DNA from: Saccharofermentans sp.
GTDB lineage: Bacteria; Bacillota; Clostridia; Saccharofermentanales; Saccharofermentanaceae
Length of the DNA stretch: 64,000 bases
Reading direction: 5' to 3'
NCBI GenBank assembly: GCA_024403715.1
Contig: JAKSRJ010000001.1
Span: 162,532 to 226,531 of the forward strand
The translations under genes were made by a program, and so were the position numbers. Positions within the stretch are counted from its first letter, which is position 1; each line of letters begins with the position of its first letter. Under the pieces are notes generated by a model. It saw only the letters and a program-made list of their open reading frames with translations, ran no database searches and had not been told where the DNA came from. This document shows positions 52,430 to 59,865 of the stretch, piece by piece.

Positions 52430-53623
52430 TTATAGGAAGTTCTTAAGCCTCTCGATTGCCTTAACAGTATTCTCGTAAGAACCAAATGCTGTAAGTCTGA
52501 AGAAGCCTTCGCCATTTACACCAAAGCCTTCGCCAGGAGTACCTACAATCTGAACTTCATTTAAAAGCTTATCGAAGAACTCCCAGCTACCCATGTTATT
52601 TGGACACTTGAGCCATACATAAGGAGAATCCTTACCACCAGTGTAGAAGATTCCCTTAGAGTCGAGAAGCTCTGAGAGTAAAGCAGCATTACGCTTATAG
52701 TACTTTATGTTCTCCATGCAAGCAGAGATGCCTTCCTCAGATAAAGCAGCCTCAGCAGCTCTTTGAACAGGGTAGGATACACCGTTAAACTTTGTTGCCT
52801 GACGTCTCATCCATAGCTTACAAAGCTTAGTCTCACCAGCCATCAAAGTATCAGGTACTACAGTCCATCCGCATCTAACACCAGTAAAGCCTGCAAACTT
52901 AGAGAAAGAACATACCTCAACAGCAACCTCGAAGCTTCCTGGAATCTCATAGATAGTGTGAGGAATATCAGAATTGTCGATAAACGCCTCATATGCTGAA
53001 TCGTAAAGAATTAAGCTTCCTGTCTCTACAGCAAAATCAACCCATGCCTTCAGACCCTCGTATGTGTAACAAGCTCCAGTTGGGTTATTAGGGGAGCAGA
53101 TGTAAATAACTGCGCCGCTAATATCCTTAGTAGGGATAGCATCAGGAAGTGGAAGGAATCCATTCTCGCTAGTACCGTTAACATAGATAATGTCGTTGCC
53201 GTTCATTGTGTTAGCGTCAACATATACTGGATAAACAGGGTCTGGGATAATAACTGTGTTGTTACCGAGAATATCAATAAAGTTACCAAGATCACTCTTA
53301 GCACCATCAGATACAAAGATTGCATCGGCCTTAATATCTACACCCAAAGAAGCATAGTGAGAAGCAATCTTCTCTCTTAAGAAGTCGTGACCATATTCAG
53401 GTGGATAACCACGGAATGTCTCCTTAACGCCCATCTCCTTAGAAGCCTTAACCATAGCGTCAACTACAGGTTGTGGGAGAGGCAAAGTTACATCACCGAT
53501 ACCCATACGGATTACTTCCTTATCTGGGTTTTCTGCTACATACTTACGTACGCGAGCTCCGATTTCAGAGAAGAGGTAAGTCTCCTTGATGTTATTGAAA
53601 TTCTCGTTGATTTTGATGTTCAT
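52430..53623 (-). CDS. dapL: LL-diaminopimelate aminotransferase
   Basis: DapL converts tetrahydrodipicolinate directly to LL-DAP for lysine and cell-wall synthesis. The 397-residue protein is a fold-type I aminotransferase with MGIGDVTLPLPQPVVDAM, RGYPPEYGHDFLREKIA, SDGAKSDLGN, the PLP Lys in CSFSKFAGFTGVRCGW, and a C-terminal RLTAFGSYENT. It is the last gene of the operon, 3 nt after pyrG. Confidence 0.95.
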   Translation of the reverse strand: MNIKINENFNNIKETYLFSEIGARVRKYVAENPDKEVIRMGIGDVTLPLPQPVVDAMVKASKEMGVKETFRGYPPEYGHDFLREKIASHYASLGVDIKADAIFVSDGAKSDLGNFIDILGNNTVIIPDPVYPVYVDANTMNGNDIIYVNGTSENGFLPLPDAIPTKDISGAVIYICSPNNPTGACYTYEGLKAWVDFAVETGSLILYDSAYEAFIDNSDIPHTIYEIPGSFEVAVEVCSFSKFAGFTGVRCGWTVVPDTLMAGETKLCKLWMRRQATKFNGVSYPVQRAAEAALSEEGISACMENIKYYKRNAALLSELLDSKGIFYTGGKDSPYVWLKCPNNMGSWEFFDKLLNEVQIVGTPGEGFGVNGEGFFRLTAFGSYENTVKAIERLKNFL

Positions 53624-53626
53624 TTT

Positions 53627-55249
53627 TTATCTCCCATAATATGGCTCATGACCGTTTTTTACTGCTGCTCCTACAAGTCCCATAAAGAGTGGATGTGGCT
53701 TATTAGGTCTGCTCTTAAACTCTGGATGGTACTGAACTCCTACAAAGAAGTTCTTATCAGTATACTCTACTGTCTCGACAAGTCTTCCATCAGGTGAGAA
53801 ACCACTTAATGTGAGGCCTGCCTTTGTAAGTTCATCTCTAAAGTCGTTATTAAACTCGTATCTGTGTCTGTGACGCTCATTTATTGATGTAGAGCCATAG
53901 CACTTAGCCATAGTTGTGTTAGGTGTAATTTGACATGGATAAGAGCCAAGACGAAGTGTGCCGCCCTTTTCGACATCGTCGCTTTGACCTGGCATAAAGT
54001 CGATAACCTTATGAGAAGAATTAGGTGCGAACTCATTAGAATTGGCATCTTCGTAGCCAAGAAGTGAACGAGCAGCTTCAATAACTGTTATCTGCATGCC
54101 GAGGCAGATTCCAAGGTAAGGAATGTCATTCTCACGAGCGTATTTTGCTGCCAGAATCATACCTTCGATACCACGGGAACCAAAGCCTCCAGGAACGATA
54201 ATTCCGTTAAGATCAGCTAAGACTTCTTCGTAGTTATCCTTGTTAATTCCTTCTGAATCAATCCACTTGATATCAACCATAGCAGAGTGGTAGTAGCCTG
54301 CGTGGAAAAGTGCTTCAGCAACTGACAAATATGCATCGTGAAGCTGAACATACTTACCTACAAGACCAATCTTAGTCTTGATGTTACGGCCTTTAATCTT
54401 ACCTACCATATCGCGCCATTCTCTGAGGTCAATTTCCTTAGTTCTTAAGTGGAGCTCACGGCAAACGATAGAAGAGAGGTTAGACTGCTCGAGCATAAGA
54501 GGTGCCTCGTAAAGTACAGGCAGAGTTGTATTCTCGATAACGCAGTCTTCGTTAACATTACAGAAGTTAGCGATTTTACGAAGGATAGATCTATCCTCGA
54601 TTGGCTCATCAGTTCTTAATACGATGATATTAGGGGATACTCCCATTCCTTGAAGTTCCTTAACAGAGTGCTGTGTTGGCTTGGACTTGTGTTGTCCTGA
54701 AGCCTTGAGGTAAGGGAGGAGGCACACATGAATATAAAGTGCATTTCCAGGGCCTACTTCTAAGCCTACCTGTCTAATTGCTTCGATAAATGGCTGACCT
54801 TCGATATCACCGATTGTACCGCCAATTTCAGTGATAACTACATCAGCGTCAGTCTTCTTACCAACGTTATAAATAAATCTCTTAATCTCATCAGTGATGT
54901 GAGGAATGATCTGAACAGTAGAGCCTAGGTACTCGCCCTTACGCTCCTTGGCAATTACATTGGAGTAAACCTTACCTGTAGTTAAGTTAGAGAACTGGTT
55001 TAAGTCCTCATCGATAAATCTCTCGTAGTGACCGAGGTCGAGGTCTGTCTCAGCACCATCTTCAGTTACATAAACTTCACCGTGCTGATATGGGCTCATT
55101 GTACCTGGATCGACATTTACATATGGGTCTAATTTTTGTGATGCAACCTTAAGTCCACGCATCTTAAGAAGTCTTCCCAATGATGCGGCAGTAATGCCTT
55201 TTCCAAGGCCTGAAACAACACCACCTGTTACGAAAATATACTTTGACAT
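53627..55249 (-). CDS. pyrG: CTP synthase
   Basis: PyrG aminates UTP to CTP using glutamine. The 540-residue protein has the synthase domain ([50 protein letters not shown]) and a C-terminal class I glutamine amidotransferase domain with the nucleophile in GICLGMQ and the His/Glu in [11 protein letters not shown]. It lies 3 nt after the ANTAR gene and 3 nt before dapL. Confidence 0.97.
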   Translation of the reverse strand: MSKYIFVTGGVVSGLGKGITAASLGRLLKMRGLKVASQKLDPYVNVDPGTMSPYQHGEVYVTEDGAETDLDLGHYERFIDEDLNQFSNLTTGKVYSNVIAKERKGEYLGSTVQIIPHITDEIKRFIYNVGKKTDADVVITEIGGTIGDIEGQPFIEAIRQVGLEVGPGNALYIHVCLLPYLKASGQHKSKPTQHSVKELQGMGVSPNIIVLRTDEPIEDRSILRKIANFCNVNEDCVIENTTLPVLYEAPLMLEQSNLSSIVCRELHLRTKEIDLREWRDMVGKIKGRNIKTKIGLVGKYVQLHDAYLSVAEALFHAGYYHSAMVDIKWIDSEGINKDNYEEVLADLNGIIVPGGFGSRGIEGMILAAKYARENDIPYLGICLGMQITVIEAARSLLGYEDANSNEFAPNSSHKVIDFMPGQSDDVEKGGTLRLGSYPCQITPNTTMAKCYGSTSINERHRHRYEFNNDFRDELTKAGLTLSGFSPDGRLVETVEYTDKNFFVGVQYHPEFKSRPNKPHPLFMGLVGAAVKNGHEPYYGR

Positions 55250-55252
55250 AAG

Positions 55253-55840
55253 TTACTCCTTGCCCTGATATTGTTCGATAATTTCTTTTGCTACTTTAAG
55301 CTTGGATTTACGTGAATCCATAGCTGTTTTTTCAATATATCTATGCGCCATAGCTTCGTCGTAGTACTCGTTATCCATGAGTAAAAGCTTAGCGCGATTT
55401 ATTAACTTAATTTCCTCGATTTTTTCCTCAAAGGAATGAACCTTTTTCTCCATAGAAGCGACCTTACGGTGGGTAGCTAATATGAGCTTTAAGGTCTGCT
55501 TAACAACAGTCTTATTAGTAGGCTTTGCGACAGTAAGCACACCAAAGTCGGAGGCCTTATCAGATATTTCATCGTAAAGCTCTGATGGGACAAAAAGGAT
55601 TACGCCAGAATTACTCTCTCTTGTTATGTCGATAGCGTAATTCGCGCCCATCTCATCAGGCAAAGGAGCGTTAACTAGAACGATATCGTATTCTCTTTCT
55701 AAGAGCTCACGGCGGCCTGCAGCAACGTTTTTGAGGGTGACGATAGGATAGCAGTTCTCTTCTTCGAGAACTCCCATAAGTGCACTAGTGAATTTCTCAC
55801 CACTGCTAACTATGAGGGCGCTGTATCGTCTATCGCTCAT
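55253..55840 (-). CDS. ANTAR-domain regulator with degenerate receiver
   Basis: ANTAR proteins bind paired RNA hairpins and relieve transcription termination, mostly in nitrogen genes. The 195-residue protein has a receiver-like N-terminal domain, a coiled coil (THRKVASMEKKVHSFEEKI) and the C-terminal ANTAR three-helix domain (LINRAKLLLMDNEYYDEAMAHRYIEKTAMDSRKS). The receiver's phospho-Asp position reads IVLVNAPLPD, so Asn replaces Asp and control by phosphorylation is unlikely. It starts 1 nt into the end of the glutamine-synthetase-like gene, whose leader carries an attenuator-like structure. Confidence 0.88.
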   Translation of the reverse strand: MSDRRYSALIVSSGEKFTSALMGVLEEENCYPIVTLKNVAAGRRELLEREYDIVLVNAPLPDEMGANYAIDITRESNSGVILFVPSELYDEISDKASDFGVLTVAKPTNKTVVKQTLKLILATHRKVASMEKKVHSFEEKIEEIKLINRAKLLLMDNEYYDEAMAHRYIEKTAMDSRKSKLKVAKEIIEQYQGKE

Positions 55841-57006
55841 TATTTTGTATAAGCCTCAATTAATCTCTTTGTAAAAATGCTGTTGATGAATTCGCTGGAT
55901 TTAGCAGCCTCGCTTGCTTCTCTTAAGTTTGCTGGCAATGCAACTTCGTTACTAAAATCATCCGGACTTAAATTGTTCTTAATACCGTCGATGATGGAGT
56001 AAATCATAAGAGCGTATGCGAGGTATGGATTAGCGAGTGAATCAGGTGTTCTAAGCTGGAGGTAATTATCGTCTCTTGTTGTTGTCGGAACGATAACAGC
56101 CTTGTTCTTAGAATCGATATTCCAGGAAGCCTTAAGCTGATTCTTAAATGTGTTAAGGCGCTTATAAGATTCGTCCTGTGGATTATAGAAAATTGTTGAC
56201 TCGTAAGCGTGCTTTAGGATACCTGCAATAGCTGGGTTAAGCTGGCATTTACCGTCTTTATAAACGGCTACATTAATGTGGAAACCATTACCAGGCTTTC
56301 CTGTAAGAGGCTTAGGTGAGAAGTCTGCATGAAGTCCATTACGTGCAGCTACTGTCCTAACTACATTTCTAAATGTATTAACATTATCAGCTGCCGTAAG
56401 TGGGTCAGAGCTAACAAAGTCAATCTCGTTTTGGCCTGGGCCGTCTTCGTGGTGAGAGTTAAATGGGATTACGCCCATTCTCTCTAATGTAAGGCAAATC
56501 TCACGGCGAACGTTTTCTCCTTTATCAAGAGGAGCAACATCCATGTAGCTTGCATTGTCGTATGGAGTAGAAGTAGGGTTGCCGTCTTCATCTAGCTTGA
56601 AAAGATAGAACTCCATTCTGTTACCAAACTTAAACTCGATGCCTTCCTTTTTAGCATCTGCTATAGCTCTCTTAAGTACATCCCTTGTATCTAGCTCGAA
56701 AGTAGAACCGTCCTCATTTGTTATACCGCAAAGCACTCTAACAACCTTGCCGTGCTCAGGTCTCCATGGAAGAAACTTAGCTGTTGTAAAGTCAGGGTGG
56801 ATGATGAGACTATGTTCAGGATCTTCTTCAAAGCCTGGAATCAAAGATGCATTAATAGCCATGCCATTGTTGAAGATTTGCTCAATCATGTTAGGCATAA
56901 CCGCAATATTTTTTGTATTACCGTAAACGTCGGAAAATGTGAGTCGGATAAACTTAATATCCTCTTCTTCGATATACTGCGCAAACTCGCTATATGTAAG
57001 TTCCAT
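55840..57006 (-). CDS. Glutamine-synthetase family protein with degenerate active site
   Basis: The 388-residue protein aligns with type I glutamine synthetase but is about 50 residues shorter and has lost key residues. Compared by eye with classic GlnA (standard numbering): Asp50 is Asn52; Glu129 is Arg130 (NRMEFYLF instead of EPEFFLF); the flap Glu327 region GYEAP reads TFKNQ; the NRS Arg region reads DSKNK; Glu357 is Gln317 (YLQLRTPD). Glu131, Glu212, Glu220, His269 and Arg359 equivalents (E132, E187, E194, H243, R319) remain. It may be inactive or act on another substrate. The start is ATG 57006 with GGAGG upstream. It leads the ANTAR-pyrG-dapL operon and is preceded by an attenuator. Confidence 0.85.
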   Translation of the reverse strand: MELTYSEFAQYIEEEDIKFIRLTFSDVYGNTKNIAVMPNMIEQIFNNGMAINASLIPGFEEDPEHSLIIHPDFTTAKFLPWRPEHGKVVRVLCGITNEDGSTFELDTRDVLKRAIADAKKEGIEFKFGNRMEFYLFKLDEDGNPTSTPYDNASYMDVAPLDKGENVRREICLTLERMGVIPFNSHHEDGPGQNEIDFVSSDPLTAADNVNTFRNVVRTVAARNGLHADFSPKPLTGKPGNGFHINVAVYKDGKCQLNPAIAGILKHAYESTIFYNPQDESYKRLNTFKNQLKASWNIDSKNKAVIVPTTTRDDNYLQLRTPDSLANPYLAYALMIYSIIDGIKNNLSPDDFSNEVALPANLREASEAAKSSEFINSIFTKRLIEAYTK

Positions 57007-57045
57007 ACAGACCTCCAGATTTTCAATTTCAAGTCGTAGTTTATA

Positions 57046-57104
57046 TAAAATAAAGAAGCGCTCACCTGCCGACACGCCACTCGGCCCTGTCCGCAGGTGA
57101 ACGC
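57046..57104 (-). terminator. Attenuator terminator in the leader of the GlnA-family gene
   Basis: On the minus strand GCGTTCACCTGC pairs with GCAGGTGAGCGC (one wobble, with GACA/TGTC extending the stem inside), then TTCTTTATTTTA. It lies 40 nt upstream of the start codon. Confidence 0.7.
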
Positions 57105-57114
57105 CTTTGTTCAC
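57097..57114 (-). promoter_or_regulatory. Antiterminator hairpin with ANTAR-type hexaloop
   Basis: On the minus strand GTGAAC, loop AAAGGC, GTTCAC. A six-base loop with A at position 1 and G at 4 is the known ANTAR-target feature. Its 3' arm is also part of the terminator stem's 5' arm, so the two hairpins exclude each other. A first ANTAR hairpin upstream is not evident. Confidence 0.5.
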
Positions 57115-57122
57115 TAATGAAA

Positions 57123-57151
57123 AATTTAACACTTGATTAGTGCTATGTCAA
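57123..57151 (-). promoter_or_regulatory. Promoter of the GlnA-family operon
   Basis: On the minus strand TTGACA (57146-57151), a 17-nt spacer and TAAATT (57123-57128). The -35 hexamer lies inside the left arm of the 15-bp inverted repeat. Confidence 0.6.
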
Positions 57152-57160
57152 TTAAAACAG
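57146..57160 (+). promoter_or_regulatory. Left arm of 15-bp inverted repeat (operator candidate)
   Basis: TGTCAATTAAAACAG is the exact reverse complement of 57201-57215. It sits 4 nt upstream of the importer promoter's -35 and overlaps the opposing -35. Confidence 0.65.
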
Positions 57161-57164
57161 ACAT

Positions 57165-57193
57165 TTTACTTACTTAATCTCTTGGTCTATAAT
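57165..57193 (+). promoter_or_regulatory. Promoter of the metal/siderophore-type importer operon
   Basis: TTTACT (57165-57170), a 17-nt spacer and TATAAT (57188-57193). The transcript should start near 57200, at the edge of the right repeat arm. Confidence 0.65.
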
Positions 57194-57200
57194 CATTCCG

Positions 57201-57215
57201 CTGTTTTAATTGACA
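57201..57215 (+). promoter_or_regulatory. Right arm of 15-bp inverted repeat (operator candidate)
   Basis: CTGTTTTAATTGACA covers about +1 to +15 of the importer transcript, a repressing position. It matches 57146-57160 in inverse orientation, 40 nt away. Confidence 0.65.
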
Positions 57216-57243
57216 GTCATTATTATATAAGGAGGACTTTCAA

Positions 57244-58140
57244 ATGAAGAGAAAGTTATTAGCAGTGGTGCTTATGGCAGTCGTAGCATTTACTGGTTGT
57301 GCTAATTCGGATTTGAATTCCGAGGAGTCCGCGGGAATTTATCCGCTCACTTTGACTGACACATATGGCCACGAAGTTACTATTGAAGAGGAACCTCAGA
57401 CAATCGTCAGCGTATCTCCAGCTTTGACAGAAATCGTCTATGCATTGGATGCTCAGGATAAGCTTGCAGGTCGTTCTGATTATGATGATTATCCAGAGGC
57501 TGTATTTGATATTCAATCAGTTGGACCTATCGATATGCCAGATGTTGAGCTCATCGTTTCTTTAAATCCTGACGTTGTACTCGCATCTTCTATTTTCAGT
57601 GAGGAAGCATATAATGCTATCACAGAGGCTGGTATTCCAGTGGTTATTATTAATGACGAGTCTTCTTTGTCCGCTATGCCAACTTACGTATCTACTGTTG
57701 CTGACGTTATAGGTAAGCACGATGAGGGTGTAGCAATGGCTGAAGATTTAACTCATCAGATTGAAGTGCTCACACAGGAAGCTACAGGCGTAACTGTTTA
57801 CTACTGCATGGGTTATGGTGAGTATGGCGATTACACAGCAGGTGGTGACACATTTATTAACGACATCATTGAGACTGCTGGTTGCACAAATATCGCTTCT
57901 GATGTTGAGGGTTGGATGTATTCCACAGAGGCTCTTCTTGCAAATGATCCAGATATCATCCTCGTTCCATCTTGGGGTGCTGACTATTTCCTCGAGACTG
58001 AGCCATATAACAACTTAACAGGAACAGTTGTTGCTATTGATGCTAATCTCTTCGAGAGAGTTGGTCCACGTAACATCGAGGCGATTCAGGTTATTATCGA
58101 CGCAGCTGCAGAAGTTAACTCTGTAGATGCAGCAGCATAA
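57244..58140 (+). CDS. ABC importer substrate-binding lipoprotein (siderophore/cobalamin type)
   Basis: The 298-residue lipoprotein (lipobox FTGC, Cys near 19) is a helical-backbone class III binding protein of the BtuF/FhuD/FepB group: TIVSVSPALTEIVYALDAQDKLAGRSDYDDYP, NPDVVLASSIF, DPDIILVPSWGADY. Substrates of this group are iron-siderophores, haem or corrinoids; which one cannot be read. AAGGAGGAC lies 7 nt before the ATG. It is the first gene of a three-gene importer operon and overlaps the permease by 14 nt. Confidence 0.9.
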   Translation: MKRKLLAVVLMAVVAFTGCANSDLNSEESAGIYPLTLTDTYGHEVTIEEEPQTIVSVSPALTEIVYALDAQDKLAGRSDYDDYPEAVFDIQSVGPIDMPDVELIVSLNPDVVLASSIFSEEAYNAITEAGIPVVIINDESSLSAMPTYVSTVADVIGKHDEGVAMAEDLTHQIEVLTQEATGVTVYYCMGYGEYGDYTAGGDTFINDIIETAGCTNIASDVEGWMYSTEALLANDPDIILVPSWGADYFLETEPYNNLTGTVVAIDANLFERVGPRNIEAIQVIIDAAAEVNSVDAAA

Positions 58141-59158
58141 GCTTAGCTTTTTAACCAAACTAATTTTAGCCGCCATCACGTTGTTTTTAGTGATGGCGGT
58201 TTCTTGCTGTCTTGGATCTTCTAATATTGCTTTATCTAGCATATTCGATTTCTTATTTGGAAGGGGAGAAACTCTTCCAGAAACTACAGTCACTATCATT
58301 ACTAAGCTTCGTATTCCAAGGGTATTAACTGCCGCTTTAATTGGTGGTGCACTAGCTAGTATTGGTGCAGTGATGCAAGGAATCTTTAAAAATCCAATGG
58401 CAGATCCTTCTGTACTCGGAATCTCATCCGGTGCAGCTCTAGGTGCAGCAATTGCTATCGTCGTAGGACTTAACGGCGTAATAATTGGTGCATTTACAGG
58501 TGCATATATTGGCGCGGTTATTGGCGCAGTTTTAACTTGGTTTATTATTATTACCATCGCCAAATCTTCTGGTGAATACGACACTTCTTCTACGCTTTTG
58601 GCGGGTATAGCGACGTCATCTCTCATGAGTGCTTTAATTACAGTAATCATGACACTTAACCTTCAGAAGATGGAAAGAATATATATGTGGATGCTCGGAA
58701 CCTTTTCTGCATCAACTGTAAGTAAAACCATAATTCTCGCTATAGTTGTAATGCTAGGATTAATTGCCTTGATAATATTCGCGCCAATGATTGATGTATT
58801 AAAGCTTGGAAAAGAAACAGCAGAGACTTTGGGCGTTAAGCAGGGAAGAACCCTCGCAATTTTAATGACTATATCATCTATCATATTAGCCTTTTGTGTT
58901 GCTAATGCAGGAGTAATAGGATTCGTAGGATTAATCATCCCACACATCGTATCGTTTTTTAAAGTCTATAAGATGCGCAGCAAAATCATAATGTGCTTTT
59001 TAGTAGGAGCAATATTCACAGTTATTTGTGACACGATATGTAAGATTGTTATTGCACCAGGAGAACTCCCAATAGGTGCTGTTACGAGTCTTATAGGTGC
59101 TCCTTATTTTCTTTTCTTGCTTCTTAAAGCAAGAAGACAGAATGGAGGTGCACTATGA
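58127..59158 (+). CDS. FecCD-family ABC importer permease
   Basis: The 343-residue protein has about ten helices with FecCD/BtuC signatures: LRIPRVLTAALIGGALASIGAVMQGIFKNPMADPSVLGISSGAALGA near residues 60-105 and GVIGFVGLIIPHI near 265. The N terminus is short and the start lies within the end of the binding-protein gene; a later ATG would cut the first helix. It overlaps the ATPase gene by 4 nt (ATGA). Confidence 0.93.
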   Translation: MQQHKLSFLTKLILAAITLFLVMAVSCCLGSSNIALSSIFDFLFGRGETLPETTVTIITKLRIPRVLTAALIGGALASIGAVMQGIFKNPMADPSVLGISSGAALGAAIAIVVGLNGVIIGAFTGAYIGAVIGAVLTWFIIITIAKSSGEYDTSSTLLAGIATSSLMSALITVIMTLNLQKMERIYMWMLGTFSASTVSKTIILAIVVMLGLIALIIFAPMIDVLKLGKETAETLGVKQGRTLAILMTISSIILAFCVANAGVIGFVGLIIPHIVSFFKVYKMRSKIIMCFLVGAIFTVICDTICKIVIAPGELPIGAVTSLIGAPYFLFLLLKARRQNGGAL

Positions 59159-59865
59159 ATCTAGAGATAAGCAATCTATCTTTAAAAATCAATAATAAAA
59201 CTATATTAGATGGTATAACTACGACTTTCGAAGAAGGAAAGATTACTGTAGTGCTTGGACCAAATGGTTGTGGTAAGACTACGCTCATAAAAGAGATTAT
59301 CAAAAAGTACGCAGATACCAAAGAGCTAGCTTATGTTGCCCAGGAGACTACAGGATATCTTAATCTAATGGTAAGAGATGTAATCGAACTCTCGCGTTAT
59401 TCGAATAATAAATTCTATCGTGGTCTATCAGCAGAAGACAAAGAGGCTATAGAACAAGCAATAGAAATGATGGATATCGAAGACAAGCAAAATCAACTAT
59501 TTGATACATTGTCTGGTGGTGAGAAGCAACGTGTCATGATGGCTCGCGCGTTAGCACAAGAAACTGATTGGCTAATACTAGATGAGCCAACTTCAAATCT
59601 AGACGCGTCTCATGTAAGAAAAATAAATGATGCAGTAAGGCAGGCAAAATCTGCCATAGTAGTTATGCACGATATAAATGAAGCGGCACGTCTTGGCGAC
59701 AAATATATTCTCATGAATAATGGTCGTATAATTGAAGAGTCCAACACTTTGACTGAAGATTTGCTAGATAAAACTTTCGAGATGGATTTTAGTAAGATGG
59801 TAACGTCTGACGGGCAGACAATCTTTTATTTAGCCAAGCAACAAGAATCAAAGCGAGCACAATGA
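59155..59865 (+). CDS. ABC importer ATPase (siderophore/cobalamin type)
   Basis: The 236-residue ATPase has Walker A LGPNGCGKTT near residue 34, the Q-loop (VAQETTG), signature LSGGEKQRVMMARAL, Walker B LILDEPTSNLD, and the H-loop in VMHDINEAARLGD. It completes the importer. Its last 77 nt overlap, tail to tail, the 3' end of the ABC-2/CPBP gene on the minus strand. Confidence 0.93.
   Translation: MNLEISNLSLKINNKTILDGITTTFEEGKITVVLGPNGCGKTTLIKEIIKKYADTKELAYVAQETTGYLNLMVRDVIELSRYSNNKFYRGLSAEDKEAIEQAIEMMDIEDKQNQLFDTLSGGEKQRVMMARALAQETDWLILDEPTSNLDASHVRKINDAVRQAKSAIVVMHDINEAARLGDKYILMNNGRIIEESNTLTEDLLDKTFEMDFSKMVTSDGQTIFYLAKQQESKRAQ

Noticed and set aside
57007..57116. Glutamine riboswitch upstream of the GlnA-family gene
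   Set aside because: The GTTCA element is present, but the GGACGGAAGTAGG-type core that I associate with that riboswitch is absent. The competing hairpins fit an ANTAR attenuator better.
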